A model generated the notes under the pieces. The model was not told the origin of the DNA. It saw only the letters and a list, made by a program, of their open reading frames with translations, and searched no databases. The position numbers and the translations under genes are program-made. Source: an uncultured Pelagibacteraceae bacterium (GTDB lineage Bacteria; Pseudomonadota; Alphaproteobacteria; Pelagibacterales; Pelagibacteraceae). Taken from it: 32,034 nucleotides of DNA. The stretch lies in the NCBI GenBank assembly GCA_902532225.1, contig CACAHI010000011.1, positions 1 through 32,034 on the forward strand. The letters run 5' to 3'. Within the stretch, counting starts at the first letter, position 1, and the number at the start of each line of letters is the position of its first letter. Below are positions 1 through 8,577 of this stretch, piece after piece.

Positions 1-2
1 CA

Positions 3-584
3 CACGACAAACTTTTTAACGAGTCAAAACTATTTTTAGATTGGTATATTCCAAAAGTTATAAAGAAAAAAAACCAAAGAGTGAAAAAAAATAAATTAAA
101 AGATATTATTAAAATTTTATTAAAAAAAGTAAAAAATAAAAATTATGTATTTGTTCATAGAGATTTTCATGTTTCTAATTTAATGGAGTATAAAAAAAAA
201 ATAGCTATTATAGATAATCAAGATGCTTCATATGGAAACCACTCATATGATCTTGCTTCACTCATAGATGATGTGAGATTAAAAACTTCAAATTCTTTAA
301 AAGAAAAAGTTTTTAAATATTATTTAGAACAAAACAAATTTATAAATAAAAGTGATTTTAAAAATGATTTTGATGTATTGTCTGTATTAAGAAATATAAA
401 AATAATCGGTATATTTACTCGATTATCATCAAGAGATAAAAAGCATTACTACTTAAAGTTAATACCATATGCATGGAAATTAATTGAAAATAGAATTAAT
501 AATAATGCAGTATTCAATGATTTAAAATTATTTTTAGATAACAATTTTTCAAAAAAAATGAGACAAAAAAAATGGAAAAAATAA
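3..584 (+). CDS. AmgK-like anomeric sugar kinase / aminoglycoside phosphotransferase-family protein, 5' end outside window
   Basis: The reading frame is open from base 3, so the gene begins upstream; the GTG at 81 is internal because the codons before it read HDKLFNESKLFLDWYIP, which is normal family sequence. The kinase motif VHRDFHVSNLM (H-x-D-x4-N catalytic loop) is followed by IIDNQDASYGNHSYDLASL, the metal-binding Asp region typical of AmgK-type kinases. AmgK phosphorylates the anomeric carbon of N-acetylmuramate or N-acetylglucosamine in cell-wall sugar recycling. The next gene overlaps it by 13 bases and looks like MurU, the partner enzyme, which supports this reading. A general APH-family kinase with another substrate cannot be excluded. 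The domain call is strong and the substrate is inferred from pairing. Confidence 0.8.
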   Translation, partial: HDKLFNESKLFLDWYIPKVIKKKNQRVKKNKLKDIIKILLKKVKNKNYVFVHRDFHVSNLMEYKKKIAIIDNQDASYGNHSYDLASLIDDVRLKTSNSLKEKVFKYYLEQNKFINKSDFKNDFDVLSVLRNIKIIGIFTRLSSRDKKHYYLKLIPYAWKLIENRINNNAVFNDLKLFLDNNFSKKMRQKKWKK

Positions 585-1267
585 ATACAGCATTAATACT
601 TTGTGCTGGCTATGGTAAAAGATTAAATCCTTTAACATTAAATACTCCAAAACCACTACTAAAAGTAAAAGATATAAGTTTGTTAGAAAATACTATTAAT
701 TTAATTAATGAGCTTGGAATAAAAAATATTTTGATTAATACATTTTATCTAAAGCAACAAATTAAAGAATTTATTAATAACAAAAATTTCAATTGTAAAA
801 TTGATATTATAGATGATGGTGAGTCGATTTTAGACACTGGTGGTGGCATTTTAAATTTAATAAAAAAATCAGCTAATGATAATTTTTTTGTTTTTAATCC
901 CGATACAATATGGAGCAAAGAATATATTGAAGTAATTAGAAAAATGGAGGTTTTTTACCTAAAAAATAAAATTCAAAATGTCTTATTGGTTGTTAATAAA
1001 TCTAAAAGTTTTGACAAAAAACTCAAAGGTGATTTTAATTTAGACTCTAAAAATATTTTAAGTTATCAAGAAAAAAATTTTATTTATACTGGTTGTCAAA
1101 TAATTAATAAAAATATTTTTTCAGCAAACAATAATAATTCTTTTTCAATTATTGAAATATGGAATCAAATGGTTGATAAAAATAAACTTTATGGATTTGA
1201 AAGTTTAAACGATTTTATACATGTTACTGATATAGAAATATTTAATAAACTATCAAAAAACTATTAA
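572..1267 (+). CDS. murU: Sugar-1-phosphate nucleotidyltransferase, MurU-like
   Basis: This 231-residue cytoplasmic protein starts with the nucleotidyltransferase signature, LCAGYGKRLNPLTLNTPKPL at residues 10-29, the NTP-binding loop with its catalytic Arg and Lys. DDGESILDTGGGI near residue 90 and FNPDTIW near residue 115 fit the MurU/RmlA/GMPP fold. MurU converts N-acetylmuramate-1-phosphate to UDP-MurNAc, bypassing de novo synthesis. The length suits MurU (about 225 residues) and there is no C-terminal acyltransferase domain as in GlmU. The 13-base overlap with the AmgK-like kinase suggests translational coupling and a shared recycling pathway. A mannose- or glucose-1-phosphate nucleotidyltransferase is the alternative. 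Its 3' end overlaps the convergent gpmA by 15 bases. Confidence 0.78.
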   Translation: MEKINTALILCAGYGKRLNPLTLNTPKPLLKVKDISLLENTINLINELGIKNILINTFYLKQQIKEFINNKNFNCKIDIIDDGESILDTGGGILNLIKKSANDNFFVFNPDTIWSKEYIEVIRKMEVFYLKNKIQNVLLVVNKSKSFDKKLKGDFNLDSKNILSYQEKNFIYTGCQIINKNIFSANNNNSFSIIEIWNQMVDKNKLYGFESLNDFIHVTDIEIFNKLSKNY

Positions 1268-1963
1268 ATCTTTAGCTCTTTCCTCATCCAAATATTTTGC
1301 GTTTACTAACTTTTTATTTTCAAAATTTAAAACCAAAGGATTGCCAGTAGGGATTTCTAATCTTGAAATTTTAGAATCGTCTATTTTAAATAAATATTTA
1401 CATAGAGTACGAATAGAGTTTCCATGAGCAGCAATAATTATATTTTCGTTAATCAAAGGTAGTATATTTTTTTCGTAATATGGGACCACTCTTTCATAGG
1501 TATCTTTCAGAGACTCCGTATCAGGAATCATATTTTTAGGTATATCTTTATATGCCTTAATATTTAAAGGATGATAAGGATTATTTTTATTTAGTGGTTC
1601 TGGAGCAATATTCCATGATCTTCTAAATTCATGAACTTTGTTTTCACCCAAAGTTTTTTTCATCTCTTCTTTATTTAAACCGGTTAAAGACCCATAATTT
1701 CTTTCATTCAATTGCCAAGCTTTTGTTACATTATCGTTTTTTATTCTCAGCGTATTTAAAATTAAACTTAATGTTTCGATTGCTCTTTTTTGATAAGAAC
1801 AAAAAAAATGATTTAGATTTAATTTTAAATTTTTTATTAGCTCCCCAGCTTTGCAGGCTTCTAATTTTCCTTGTGGAGTTAATTCAACATCAACCCAACC
1901 AGTAAATCTTTTTTGCAAGTTCCACTCGCTTTGTCCGTGACGTATTAAAATTAAATGACTCAT
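1253..1963 (-). CDS. gpmA: 2,3-bisphosphoglycerate-dependent phosphoglycerate mutase
   Basis: The enzyme interconverts 3- and 2-phosphoglycerate in glycolysis and gluconeogenesis. The 236-residue protein begins MSHLILIRHGQSEWN, the phosphohistidine motif with H9 as the phosphorylated residue. R60 (SYQKRAIET), E87 (ERNYGSLTG) and the second active-site histidine H180 (AAHGNSIR) are all present. TGWVDVELTPQG at 21-32 and the insert around PEPLNKNNPYHP mark the true dPGM branch rather than a general histidine phosphatase; the length is close to the usual 230-250. It is convergent with the MurU-like gene and divergent from the VanZ-like gene, so probably monocistronic. Nothing looks degenerate. 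Confidence 0.95.
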   Translation of the reverse strand: MSHLILIRHGQSEWNLQKRFTGWVDVELTPQGKLEACKAGELIKNLKLNLNHFFCSYQKRAIETLSLILNTLRIKNDNVTKAWQLNERNYGSLTGLNKEEMKKTLGENKVHEFRRSWNIAPEPLNKNNPYHPLNIKAYKDIPKNMIPDTESLKDTYERVVPYYEKNILPLINENIIIAAHGNSIRTLCKYLFKIDDSKISRLEIPTGNPLVLNFENKKLVNAKYLDEERAKDLIVF

Positions 1964-1989
1964 TAGTAATTTTTTAATATAAGGTAATT

Positions 1990-2367
1990 ATGCAAAAGAC
2001 AAAAATACTATTTAATATTATTAATACAATTACTATTATTTTATATGTATATCCTGGGAGTATTTTAGGTTTTCTAATTTACGGAGAATTTCATAAACAA
2101 CCACAAATTACTCAAGATTTTTTATCAATATCATCAAATCATGTATATACTTTTTTTTTATTATCATCTGTAGGACTGATCGCATACTACAAAAGTAATA
2201 AAATACTTATCCTTAATTATTTAATTTTAAGCTCTATAATTCTTGAAATTTTACATTTATTGATACCAAACAGATCATTTCAATATGGTGACTTGTTTGG
2301 TAATGTTGTAGGAGTTTTAATGTCAATTTTATTATTTACTATATTTAATTTTTGGAGAAAAAGATGA
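1990..2367 (+). CDS. VanZ-like family membrane protein
   Basis: This small 125-residue protein has about four hydrophobic segments: residues 8-30, 50-65, 72-90 and 103-120. The stretch EILHLLIPNRSFQYGDLFGN before the last segment carries the VanZ-family pattern of E, P-x-R, D and N-x-x-G. VanZ-like proteins are small membrane proteins of unclear biochemical role; teicoplanin resistance is known for one member only, and nothing here argues for a resistance function. Its stop overlaps the start of the zeta-subunit gene as ATGA (2364-2367), so the two are probably co-translated. The family call is moderately strong; the function is unknown. Confidence 0.7.
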   Translation: MQKTKILFNIINTITIILYVYPGSILGFLIYGEFHKQPQITQDFLSISSNHVYTFFLLSSVGLIAYYKSNKILILNYLILSSIILEILHLLIPNRSFQYGDLFGNVVGVLMSILLFTIFNFWRKR

Positions 2368-2672
2368 GCACATTCGATGAAAGAGAAAAAAGTTTTGAGA
2401 AAAAATTTGCCCATGATGAAGAATTGCAATTCAAAGTTAGTGCGCGTAGAAATAAATATATTGGTCAATGGGCTTCACAAATTTTAGGATATAATGCTGA
2501 TCAAGAAAAAGAATATATTCAATCTGTAATAAAAGCTGATTTTGCTGAAGCAGGAGACGAAGATGTTTTCAGAAAAATTAAACAAGATCTGAAAAATTAC
2601 AATATAAATGACGAAGAAATAAGAAAAAAAATGGATGAGCTTAATGAAAAAGCTAAATCAGATTTTATTTAG
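2364..2672 (+). CDS. ATPase inhibitor subunit zeta (DUF1476 family)
   Basis: In Paracoccus denitrificans the zeta subunit blocks ATP hydrolysis by the F1Fo-ATP synthase; this alphaproteobacterial family is known as DUF1476. The protein starts MSTFDEREKSFEKKFAHDEE and continues KVSARRNKYIGQWASQILG, both highly characteristic, and is 102 residues long, close to the family norm. I chose the ATG at 2364 over an in-frame TTG at 2352 because GGAG lies at 2354-2357 and the family begins MSTFDEREK. It overlaps the VanZ-like gene by 4 bases and the nuclease gene downstream by up to 38. In a streamlined marine heterotroph it would help save ATP when respiration falls; that part is inference. Confidence 0.9.
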   Translation: MSTFDEREKSFEKKFAHDEELQFKVSARRNKYIGQWASQILGYNADQEKEYIQSVIKADFAEAGDEDVFRKIKQDLKNYNINDEEIRKKMDELNEKAKSDFI

Positions 2673-3159
2673 CTTATTAACATTTCTAATATTTTCTACT
2701 TTATTAAATTCTGCCGAAAAAACTATTTTTGGGAATGCCAATGTTATTGACGGAGATACAATTAAAATTAATAAAAAAAAAATAAGACTTTTTGGTATAG
2801 ACGCACCTGAAAAAAAACAAATTTGCCAAAAAATATATTTAAGTTTTATTATATTTAACTTTCAAAAAGATTATCTATGCGGTGAAGAGTCAAGCTTAGC
2901 ATTATTAAAGAAATTACAGGGCAAAAAAGTTAAGTGTATTCTTGAAAATAATAAGGACAAATATAAACGATATATTGGAACTTGTTATATTCAAAAGCAA
3001 GATATTAATGGTTGGCTTGTAAAAAATGGTTATGCAGTGGCTTACAGAAAATATTCAAAAAGATATGTATTACAAGAACAATATGCTAAAAAAAATAAAT
3101 TAGGATTATGGAGAGGAAATTTTTTAGAACCAGAAAAATGGAGAAGAATTATGAATTAA
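2635..3159 (+). CDS. Secreted thermonuclease-like (SNase domain) protein
   Basis: This is a 174-residue member of the staphylococcal nuclease-like family. A hydrophobic N-terminus (residues 5-24) ends in LLNSAEK, a plausible signal-peptidase I site, so export to the periplasm is likely. The domain runs from VIDGDTIKI (D41) through IRLFGIDAPEKKQ (R51 and E59) to DKYKRYIGTC (R112) and NGWLVKNGYAVAY. These match the metal-binding Asp and the catalytic Arg-Glu-Arg set of the S. aureus enzyme, so it should be active. An internal ATG at 2644 (MKKLNQILF) gives a more canonical signal peptide and may be the real start. The start lies inside the zeta-subunit gene. Nutrient scavenging from DNA or RNA is possible but not shown. 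Confidence 0.8.
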   Translation: MSLMKKLNQILFSLLTFLIFSTLLNSAEKTIFGNANVIDGDTIKINKKKIRLFGIDAPEKKQICQKIYLSFIIFNFQKDYLCGEESSLALLKKLQGKKVKCILENNKDKYKRYIGTCYIQKQDINGWLVKNGYAVAYRKYSKRYVLQEQYAKKNKLGLWRGNFLEPEKWRRIMN

Positions 3160-3160
3160 A

Positions 3161-3179
3161 TTCTTATATAAAATAAGAA
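3161..3179 (+). repeat. AU-only short hairpin directly before a GTG start
   Basis: TTCTTAT (3161-3167) and ATAAGAA (3173-3179) are perfect inverted repeats around a 5-base loop. They fill the gap between the nuclease stop and the GTG start of the lipoprotein gene at 3180. The right arm contains the only purine-rich stretch that could serve as a ribosome site. In such AT-rich DNA a chance origin is quite possible. Confidence 0.4.
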
Positions 3180-3779
3180 GTGATTCAAAATAAAAAATTA
3201 TTATATTTAATTTTATTTTTGTTAGTTTCAGCATGCTCTTCAATTCCAAAAAATACAGCAGATGGATGTTCAATATTTTCAGAGAGATATCTTTGGTATA
3301 AACATGCAAAAAAAACTGAGAGAAAATGGGGTACACCAATTTATATTCAATTAGCAATTATAAAAATGGAGTCTGATTTTGATTGGTTAGCAAAACCTGA
3401 AAGAAAAAAAATATTTAAAGTAATACCTTATAAAAGACCTTCAAGTTCTTTTGGTTATTCGCAAGCTGTAAAAGGTACGTGGAAACAATATAAACAAGAG
3501 ACCAATAATCCATTAGCTACAAGAGTTAGATTTAAAGATAGTGTAGATTTTATTGGTTGGTACACAAACAAATCAGAAAAAATATTAAAAATTTCAAAGA
3601 AAGATGCTTTTAGACAGTATATTGCATATCATGAAGGGTGGGGAAATTATAAAAATTATAAGAATAACGAAAAAATAATTTTTTTAGCAAAAAGAGTTCA
3701 ATCGCAATCAAATAAGTATAAGAGTCAACTTGATAAATGTGATGGGCATTTAAATAGAAAAAAATATATTATTTTTTAG
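3180..3779 (+). CDS. Lipoprotein with lytic transglycosylase (SLT)-like domain
   Basis: A 199-residue lipoprotein starting at GTG. Residues 7-18 are hydrophobic and end in the lipobox VSAC with C19 as the acylated cysteine. The domain has AIIKMESDFDW, with E64 in the position of the catalytic Glu of SLT enzymes, then SSFGYSQAVKGTW, which matches the conserved G-x-x-Q helix, and YIAYHEGWGNY downstream. This resembles the SLT-like lipoproteins found in many proteobacteria, which would cleave or bind peptidoglycan at the outer membrane. It follows the nuclease by 20 bases; a short inverted repeat (3161-3179) fills that gap. It is convergent with the RND gene and overlaps its end by 4 bases. Activity is inferred. 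Confidence 0.72.
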   Translation: MIQNKKLLYLILFLLVSACSSIPKNTADGCSIFSERYLWYKHAKKTERKWGTPIYIQLAIIKMESDFDWLAKPERKKIFKVIPYKRPSSSFGYSQAVKGTWKQYKQETNNPLATRVRFKDSVDFIGWYTNKSEKILKISKKDAFRQYIAYHEGWGNYKNYKNNEKIIFLAKRVQSQSNKYKSQLDKCDGHLNRKKYIIF

Positions 3780-6700
3780 CGTAACTGTTTTTTAAGTTCT
3801 ATATCAATAACATCAATTCTTTTTGTGTTTTTGGCCAAAGTTAGATACATCGTAGGTGTTACGTATAAAGTAAAAAATGTAGAAATTATCATTCCACCTA
3901 ATATTGTTGCACCAACTGCAAGTCTTGATCCTTCCCCGGCACCTGGACCAATATTTCCAATAACCAATGGCATCATTGCAATCATGGTACTAATTGATGT
4001 CATGATTATAGGCCTAAATCTAAGATCACAAGCCTCTTTCACTGAGCTTTCAATATTTTTGCCCGCTGCTCTTAGTTGGTTAGCATAGTCGACAATTAAA
4101 ATACTATTTTTTGTTGAAATTCCAATAAGAATAACAAGAGCAATTTGAGAGAAAATATTTATCGAGGTATTTAAAAATAAAATAAATACCAATCCTCCAA
4201 AAACAGCAAGCGGAACAGTAAGAACAATTATAAAAGGATGTATAAATGAATTAAATGTTGCAGCCATTACTAAATAAGCAGTTAATAATGCTAGAGCAAA
4301 AATAATGTATAGTTCATTACTAGTTTCTTTTAATTCTTCAGATTTACCCTTCCAGGTAATTTGTTTTTCAGGAGCAACTTCGATAATTGTTTTTTCTAAA
4401 TACTTAATAGCTTCTGCCAAAGTATAACCCTCACTTATATTTGCAGATATAGTAATGGCTCTTTGTCTGTTATATCTTGATAATTTATTAGCAGAACCCT
4501 GTTCCTTAAAATCAACCAAGTTAGCTAAGGAAATTAATTTTCCATTATTTTCCGATCTGACGAATATTTTGCTTAAACCTTCTTTATTTTTTCTATCCGA
4601 TGAATATTGTTGTAAAATAATTGGATATTCTTTTCCTAGTTTATTAAATTTTGTAACTGTTTTCCCACCATATAAAGTTTCTAGAGTTTGACCAATTGAT
4701 TGAGCAGATATACCTAAGTCCTTAGCTTTATTTTTATTTATAATTAATTTTATTTCCGGTTTATTTCGTGAATAATCAGTTTCAATTCTAGATAAATTTC
4801 TATTTTTTCTTAACATTCTTATTACTTTATTTTGTGTTTTTTCCAATTCTTCATAAGTACTTCCTAATATGACCATTTGGATTGGTTTATTATAATTCGA
4901 AACTCTTATTGATTGTGGTGATATTGGAAAAGCTACAGTTTGTGGTACAGTCACTATTTTTCCAATTGCTTGTCGCATAATAGTTTGAGAATTTTGTTTT
5001 CTATTTTTCCAATGATCCAGGAGTGAAATAATTAAGTAACTATTTTCAGATCCAAAACCAGGAACTATCATTAGAAATTTTTTGTAAGGACTATCTTCAG
5101 ATTGTAATAAAGGTATAAGCCTTTTTTCTACATCTTCTGCTCTATTTTGAGTATACTGAAAAGAACTACCTTCGTCTGTGAAACCAATAACAAGATAAGC
5201 ACCTCTATCTTCTAGAGGGAGTAGTTCTTTTTTAGTAAAATTATACAATAATGCCGAACCAATTATCATTAGTACAATAAAAGAGATGACTATTTTTTTT
5301 TTATAAATCCAAAATTTAAGCGTATCTTGGTAAAAATACGAAAATCCTTTAAAAAATTTATCAAATTTTACGACAAAAAAATTTGTTTTAGTTTTTTTAT
5401 TTAAAAATTTACTTCCAAGCATTGGCGATAGTGTTAAAGCTACAAATGACGAAATTACAATTGAAAAAGACAATGCAATAGCTGTTTCTTTAAATAATGT
5501 TCCTGCTATTCCTTCTATAAAAATCAGTGGAAGAAAAACGGCAACTAATATTAATGTTGTAGCAATAATAGCAAATGTTATTTGTTTTGATCCTTTGTAA
5601 GCTGCAACCAAAGGTGTTTCACCGTTTTCTATTCTTCGATAAATTGCATCAGTCATAATTACAGAGTCATCCGTAATTATCCCAATTGCTAAAATGAAAC
5701 TTAATAAAACGAATATATTTATCGACAAATCAAATAAATATATTCCTAGAAAAGTGGCTATTAAACTAACAGGTAAAGCTATAGCTGGCACAATAACCGC
5801 TTTTAGATTGCCCAAAAATAAATAAATAATTGCTACAACTAAAATAAAAGCAATTATAAGAGTTTTGTAAACCTCATTAATTGCAGCTCCTATGTATGTT
5901 GCTCTATTAAAAGCTATTTCCAAATTTAATTCTGGAGGTAAATTTTTCTTAACTTCCTTAATTTTTTTTTTAATTTCTTTTGAAAGCTCTACGGTAGATG
6001 CGCCACTTTTCGCATAAATACCAATTCCAACAGTTTTAAGATTTAGTGCATTTTTACTTTGCGCTCTAAATAATGCTTTTTCTGAAACTGGTCCAAACTC
6101 AATATTAGCTATATCTGAGAGTTTGACTAAATTATTTTTCCCTTTTTTTATTGGTAATTGTTTTAGTTTTTTTAAATCATTATATGATTTGTCTAAATTA
6201 ATTGTTAAGTCTACATTGTTAGACTCTAATGTACCCGCAGGTAGACTGACATTTTCATTTCGAAGGGCCACCTCCACCTCCTGAATAGTAAGATTATTAG
6301 CTGCTAGTCTAATTGGATCTATCCATACTCTTACACTTAATTCTCTTAGTCCTCCCACTCTAATTCTTCCAACGTTTTTAACACTTGAAAATTGATCTAC
6401 TAAATATCTTTCTGCGTAGTCTCCTAATTCTAAATCACTCCATGTTCCAGAGGAAAGTGCTATCCACATAGTGGTTGTAAAACCTGCCGCTTGTTTAAGT
6501 ATTTGTGGTGGATTAGATTCTGCAGGTAGGTTGTCAACTATTCTTGCAACTCTTTCTCTAACGTCATTTGCAGCATCGTCCAAATCAATATCAGTATTAA
6601 ATTCTATATTTATTGTGCTCTTTCCATTTTCTGATTTTGAGTCAATATTTTTTATTCCCTCAGCTCCACCTATCACGTCTTCAATTACCTGTGTAACTTC

Positions 6701-6886
6701 TTCATCAATTATAGATGCAGATGCTGATTTATAATCGACTTTAACTTGCACTACAGGTGGCTGAAGCCCAGACGGAAGTTCTCTCACGGGTAATTTCCAA
6801 AATACGAAAAATCCAAACACAATTAAAATTAAAGATAATACCCAGGCAACTACAGGTCGTCTTATACTAACTTCAGTTATATACAT
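3776..6886 (-). CDS. RND efflux transporter permease, AcrB/HAE1-like
   Basis: A 1036-residue inner-membrane proton-driven transporter of the resistance-nodulation-division superfamily, at the usual length for AcrB-type pumps. It starts with an amphipathic ITEVSIRRPVVAWVLSLI and has the classic layout: TM1, a periplasmic porter loop (about 35-335), TM2-6 (about 340-490), TM7, a second loop, TM8-12. The proton-relay pair is present as GIITDDSVIMTD (D406, D407). GNIGPGAGEGSRLAVGATI near the C-terminus is the conserved TM11 region. The upstream adaptor gene is only 3 bases away, so they form an operon. No outer-membrane TolC-like gene is adjacent. The substrate (drug, bile-like compound, lipid) cannot be read from sequence; heavy-metal type is less likely. 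Confidence 0.92.
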   Translation of the reverse strand: MYITEVSIRRPVVAWVLSLILIVFGFFVFWKLPVRELPSGLQPPVVQVKVDYKSASASIIDEEVTQVIEDVIGGAEGIKNIDSKSENGKSTINIEFNTDIDLDDAANDVRERVARIVDNLPAESNPPQILKQAAGFTTTMWIALSSGTWSDLELGDYAERYLVDQFSSVKNVGRIRVGGLRELSVRVWIDPIRLAANNLTIQEVEVALRNENVSLPAGTLESNNVDLTINLDKSYNDLKKLKQLPIKKGKNNLVKLSDIANIEFGPVSEKALFRAQSKNALNLKTVGIGIYAKSGASTVELSKEIKKKIKEVKKNLPPELNLEIAFNRATYIGAAINEVYKTLIIAFILVVAIIYLFLGNLKAVIVPAIALPVSLIATFLGIYLFDLSINIFVLLSFILAIGIITDDSVIMTDAIYRRIENGETPLVAAYKGSKQITFAIIATTLILVAVFLPLIFIEGIAGTLFKETAIALSFSIVISSFVALTLSPMLGSKFLNKKTKTNFFVVKFDKFFKGFSYFYQDTLKFWIYKKKIVISFIVLMIIGSALLYNFTKKELLPLEDRGAYLVIGFTDEGSSFQYTQNRAEDVEKRLIPLLQSEDSPYKKFLMIVPGFGSENSYLIISLLDHWKNRKQNSQTIMRQAIGKIVTVPQTVAFPISPQSIRVSNYNKPIQMVILGSTYEELEKTQNKVIRMLRKNRNLSRIETDYSRNKPEIKLIINKNKAKDLGISAQSIGQTLETLYGGKTVTKFNKLGKEYPIILQQYSSDRKNKEGLSKIFVRSENNGKLISLANLVDFKEQGSANKLSRYNRQRAITISANISEGYTLAEAIKYLEKTIIEVAPEKQITWKGKSEELKETSNELYIIFALALLTAYLVMAATFNSFIHPFIIVLTVPLAVFGGLVFILFLNTSINIFSQIALVILIGISTKNSILIVDYANQLRAAGKNIESSVKEACDLRFRPIIMTSISTMIAMMPLVIGNIGPGAGEGSRLAVGATILGGMIISTFFTLYVTPTMYLTLAKNTKRIDVIDIELKKQLR

Positions 6887-6889
6887 TAT

Positions 6890-7759
6890 TTACTTTTTAA
6901 TTGGTTTAATCTTTCCCCTTGGTCTAACTTTTTTAAGTCCTTCCGCAACAATAATGTCTCCTGAAATTAGTCCAGAAATTACCTCAACATTACCTTTATT
7001 TCTTAAACCTATTTTAATTTCAGTTTTGTTTGCTGTGCTATCTTCTTTTACTTTGTAAACGTAAGATTTATTTCCTTCCAGCATTATGCTTGTATCAGGA
7101 ATAGATAGAGAACTTCTTTCATTATAATTTAAATTTACTTCGAGTAGTGAACCTGGAATTAATTCATAGTTTTCATTATTAATTTTAACTCTTGTTAAAA
7201 GACTTCTTGTTTCCGCATTAATTCTACTAGAAACTCCATCGACCTCACCCTCATAAATTTTGTTTTTATAACCTGCGAATTTAGCATTAATTGGCAATCC
7301 TTTTTTAATTACCGCTGCAAATGTTTCAGGAATTTTTAAATCGGAATAAATGATTGAGCTATCATCTAATGTTATAATAACCGAATTTTCTGATCCAAGA
7401 GTATCTTCTGTTAATCCCCTATAACCTAAAATCCCGCTAAAAGGAGCTATAATATCTTTATCTTTGAGTTTAACTATAATTTCACCCTTCTCTACATATT
7501 TTTTAAGATTAAGATCTGAAGTTAAATTATTTTTTTTAATTCTAAAAGTTTCAGTTTTTTTTGATATTGCTGTACCAAAACTTTCAATAGTTTCTGAAAA
7601 TTTTTTTTCTACTACCTCAGTGACAATTATTCCTGGAGGCTGTCTTTTACTAAATTTTTTCTTAAAATGGTTGCCCACCATCGTCCTTGCAACAATTACT
7701 GCTGCAATTACAAAAAAGAAAATAATTATTATAGTTGTTATTTTTGTTGATCTTTTCAT
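6890..7759 (-). CDS. Short RND periplasmic adaptor (membrane fusion protein) without alpha-hairpin
   Basis: A 289-residue adaptor for the RND pump encoded 3 bases downstream. An N-terminal membrane anchor (residues 8-25) leads into the periplasmic part. The two lipoyl half-motifs are VEKGEIIVKL (89-98) and DIIAPFSGILGYR (102-114), followed by a beta-barrel region and a membrane-proximal domain ending in GDIIVAEGLKKVRPRGK. Typical AcrA-type adaptors have 350-400 residues, with a long coiled-coil hairpin between the lipoyl halves. Here only about three residues separate them, so the hairpin that meets TolC is absent. The reading frame is intact, so this looks like a natural architecture. The gene overlaps the upstream sulfurtransferase by 4 bases. 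Confidence 0.85.
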   Translation of the reverse strand: MKRSTKITTIIIIFFFVIAAVIVARTMVGNHFKKKFSKRQPPGIIVTEVVEKKFSETIESFGTAISKKTETFRIKKNNLTSDLNLKKYVEKGEIIVKLKDKDIIAPFSGILGYRGLTEDTLGSENSVIITLDDSSIIYSDLKIPETFAAVIKKGLPINAKFAGYKNKIYEGEVDGVSSRINAETRSLLTRVKINNENYELIPGSLLEVNLNYNERSSLSIPDTSIMLEGNKSYVYKVKEDSTANKTEIKIGLRNKGNVEVISGLISGDIIVAEGLKKVRPRGKIKPIKK

Positions 7760-8577
7760 AGTTTTAATTTTCCATACTCAGCCCAGGAGCCGTCATAAAT
7801 AGTAGGTGTATATTTATTATTTATCATGGAATAAGCAAGAGCTAAAACAGTTGCAGTAACTCCTGATCCACATGAAAAAACAATTTCTTCGTCATAACTT
7901 GAACCTAATAAACTTGAAAATTTGTTTAAAATGTCTTTTGAATTTTTAAAGGTATGATTTTCAGTAATCAGCTCGTTAAAGGGAAGACAATAAGAATTTT
8001 TTATTGAACCGCTTCTGACATCTTTCCTTGGTTCAGGATCTTTTCCTTCAAATCTTCTTTTACTCCTTGCATCGATTACTTTAAATTTTTTATTTGTTAT
8101 ATTTTCATCTATTTGTTTTTTATTTTTTATCATTTCTTTTTTTTCAAGTGCAATATATTTTGTTTTATTTACTTTGTTTATTTTATTCGTGGTAGTTCTA
8201 TTTTCCAATTTCCATTTTTTTAATCCACCATCTAACACATGAACTAAATTAGGGTTATGTCCAAAGTAAATAAATGAGAACCAGCATCTACATGAACTAT
8301 ATAGGTCAGAGTTATCATAAATAACTATTGAATCATTATTAGATATACCCATTGATGATACAATTTCTTCCCACATTTTTTTTGTAGGCATCATGTGAGG
8401 AAGATCGCTTTCTTTCTCAGAATTATCATCTAAATCAAAAAAAATTGCATTTTCTAAGTGATCTTTATCAAATTCCTTTTTTGAATTTCTGCTAGCATTT
8501 GGTAGATGCCATGAGCAGTCTAAAATTTTAACTTTTTCAAAATTAGAAGCTAGCCATTCAGTTGAAACTATAGACAT
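7756..8577 (-). CDS. sseA: Two-domain rhodanese sulfurtransferase, 3-mercaptopyruvate sulfurtransferase-like
   Basis: This 273-residue cytoplasmic enzyme consists of two rhodanese modules. The first (about 1-125) contains ILDCSWHLP and the conserved VLDGGLKKW but lacks the active Cys loop. The second (about 150-273) contains VIDARSKRRFEG and the active loop CGSGVTAT, with C236 as the sulfur-carrying cysteine. The loop CGSGVT is typical of mercaptopyruvate sulfurtransferases, while thiosulfate enzymes usually have CRKGVT, so I prefer the former. It would move sulfur from 3-mercaptopyruvate to cyanide or thiols. It starts exactly where msrA ends (1-base overlap) and overlaps the adaptor gene by 4 bases, so four minus-strand genes may share a transcript. 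Confidence 0.87.
   Translation of the reverse strand: MSIVSTEWLASNFEKVKILDCSWHLPNASRNSKKEFDKDHLENAIFFDLDDNSEKESDLPHMMPTKKMWEEIVSSMGISNNDSIVIYDNSDLYSSCRCWFSFIYFGHNPNLVHVLDGGLKKWKLENRTTTNKINKVNKTKYIALEKKEMIKNKKQIDENITNKKFKVIDARSKRRFEGKDPEPRKDVRSGSIKNSYCLPFNELITENHTFKNSKDILNKFSSLLGSSYDEEIVFSCGSGVTATVLALAYSMINNKYTPTIYDGSWAEYGKLKL

Noticed and set aside
81..584. GTG at 81 as start of the kinase gene
   Set aside because: The frame is open to the window edge and the upstream codons read as conserved kinase sequence, so the gene is truncated by the window.
1990..2367. VanZ-like protein as a glycopeptide resistance gene
   Set aside because: No van cluster is present, and the family is widespread in bacteria without resistance roles.
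3776..7759. RND locus as a heavy-metal (CusA-type) pump
   Set aside because: The permease has HAE1-type motifs, the adaptor has no metal-binding Met or His clusters, and no metal chaperone gene is near.
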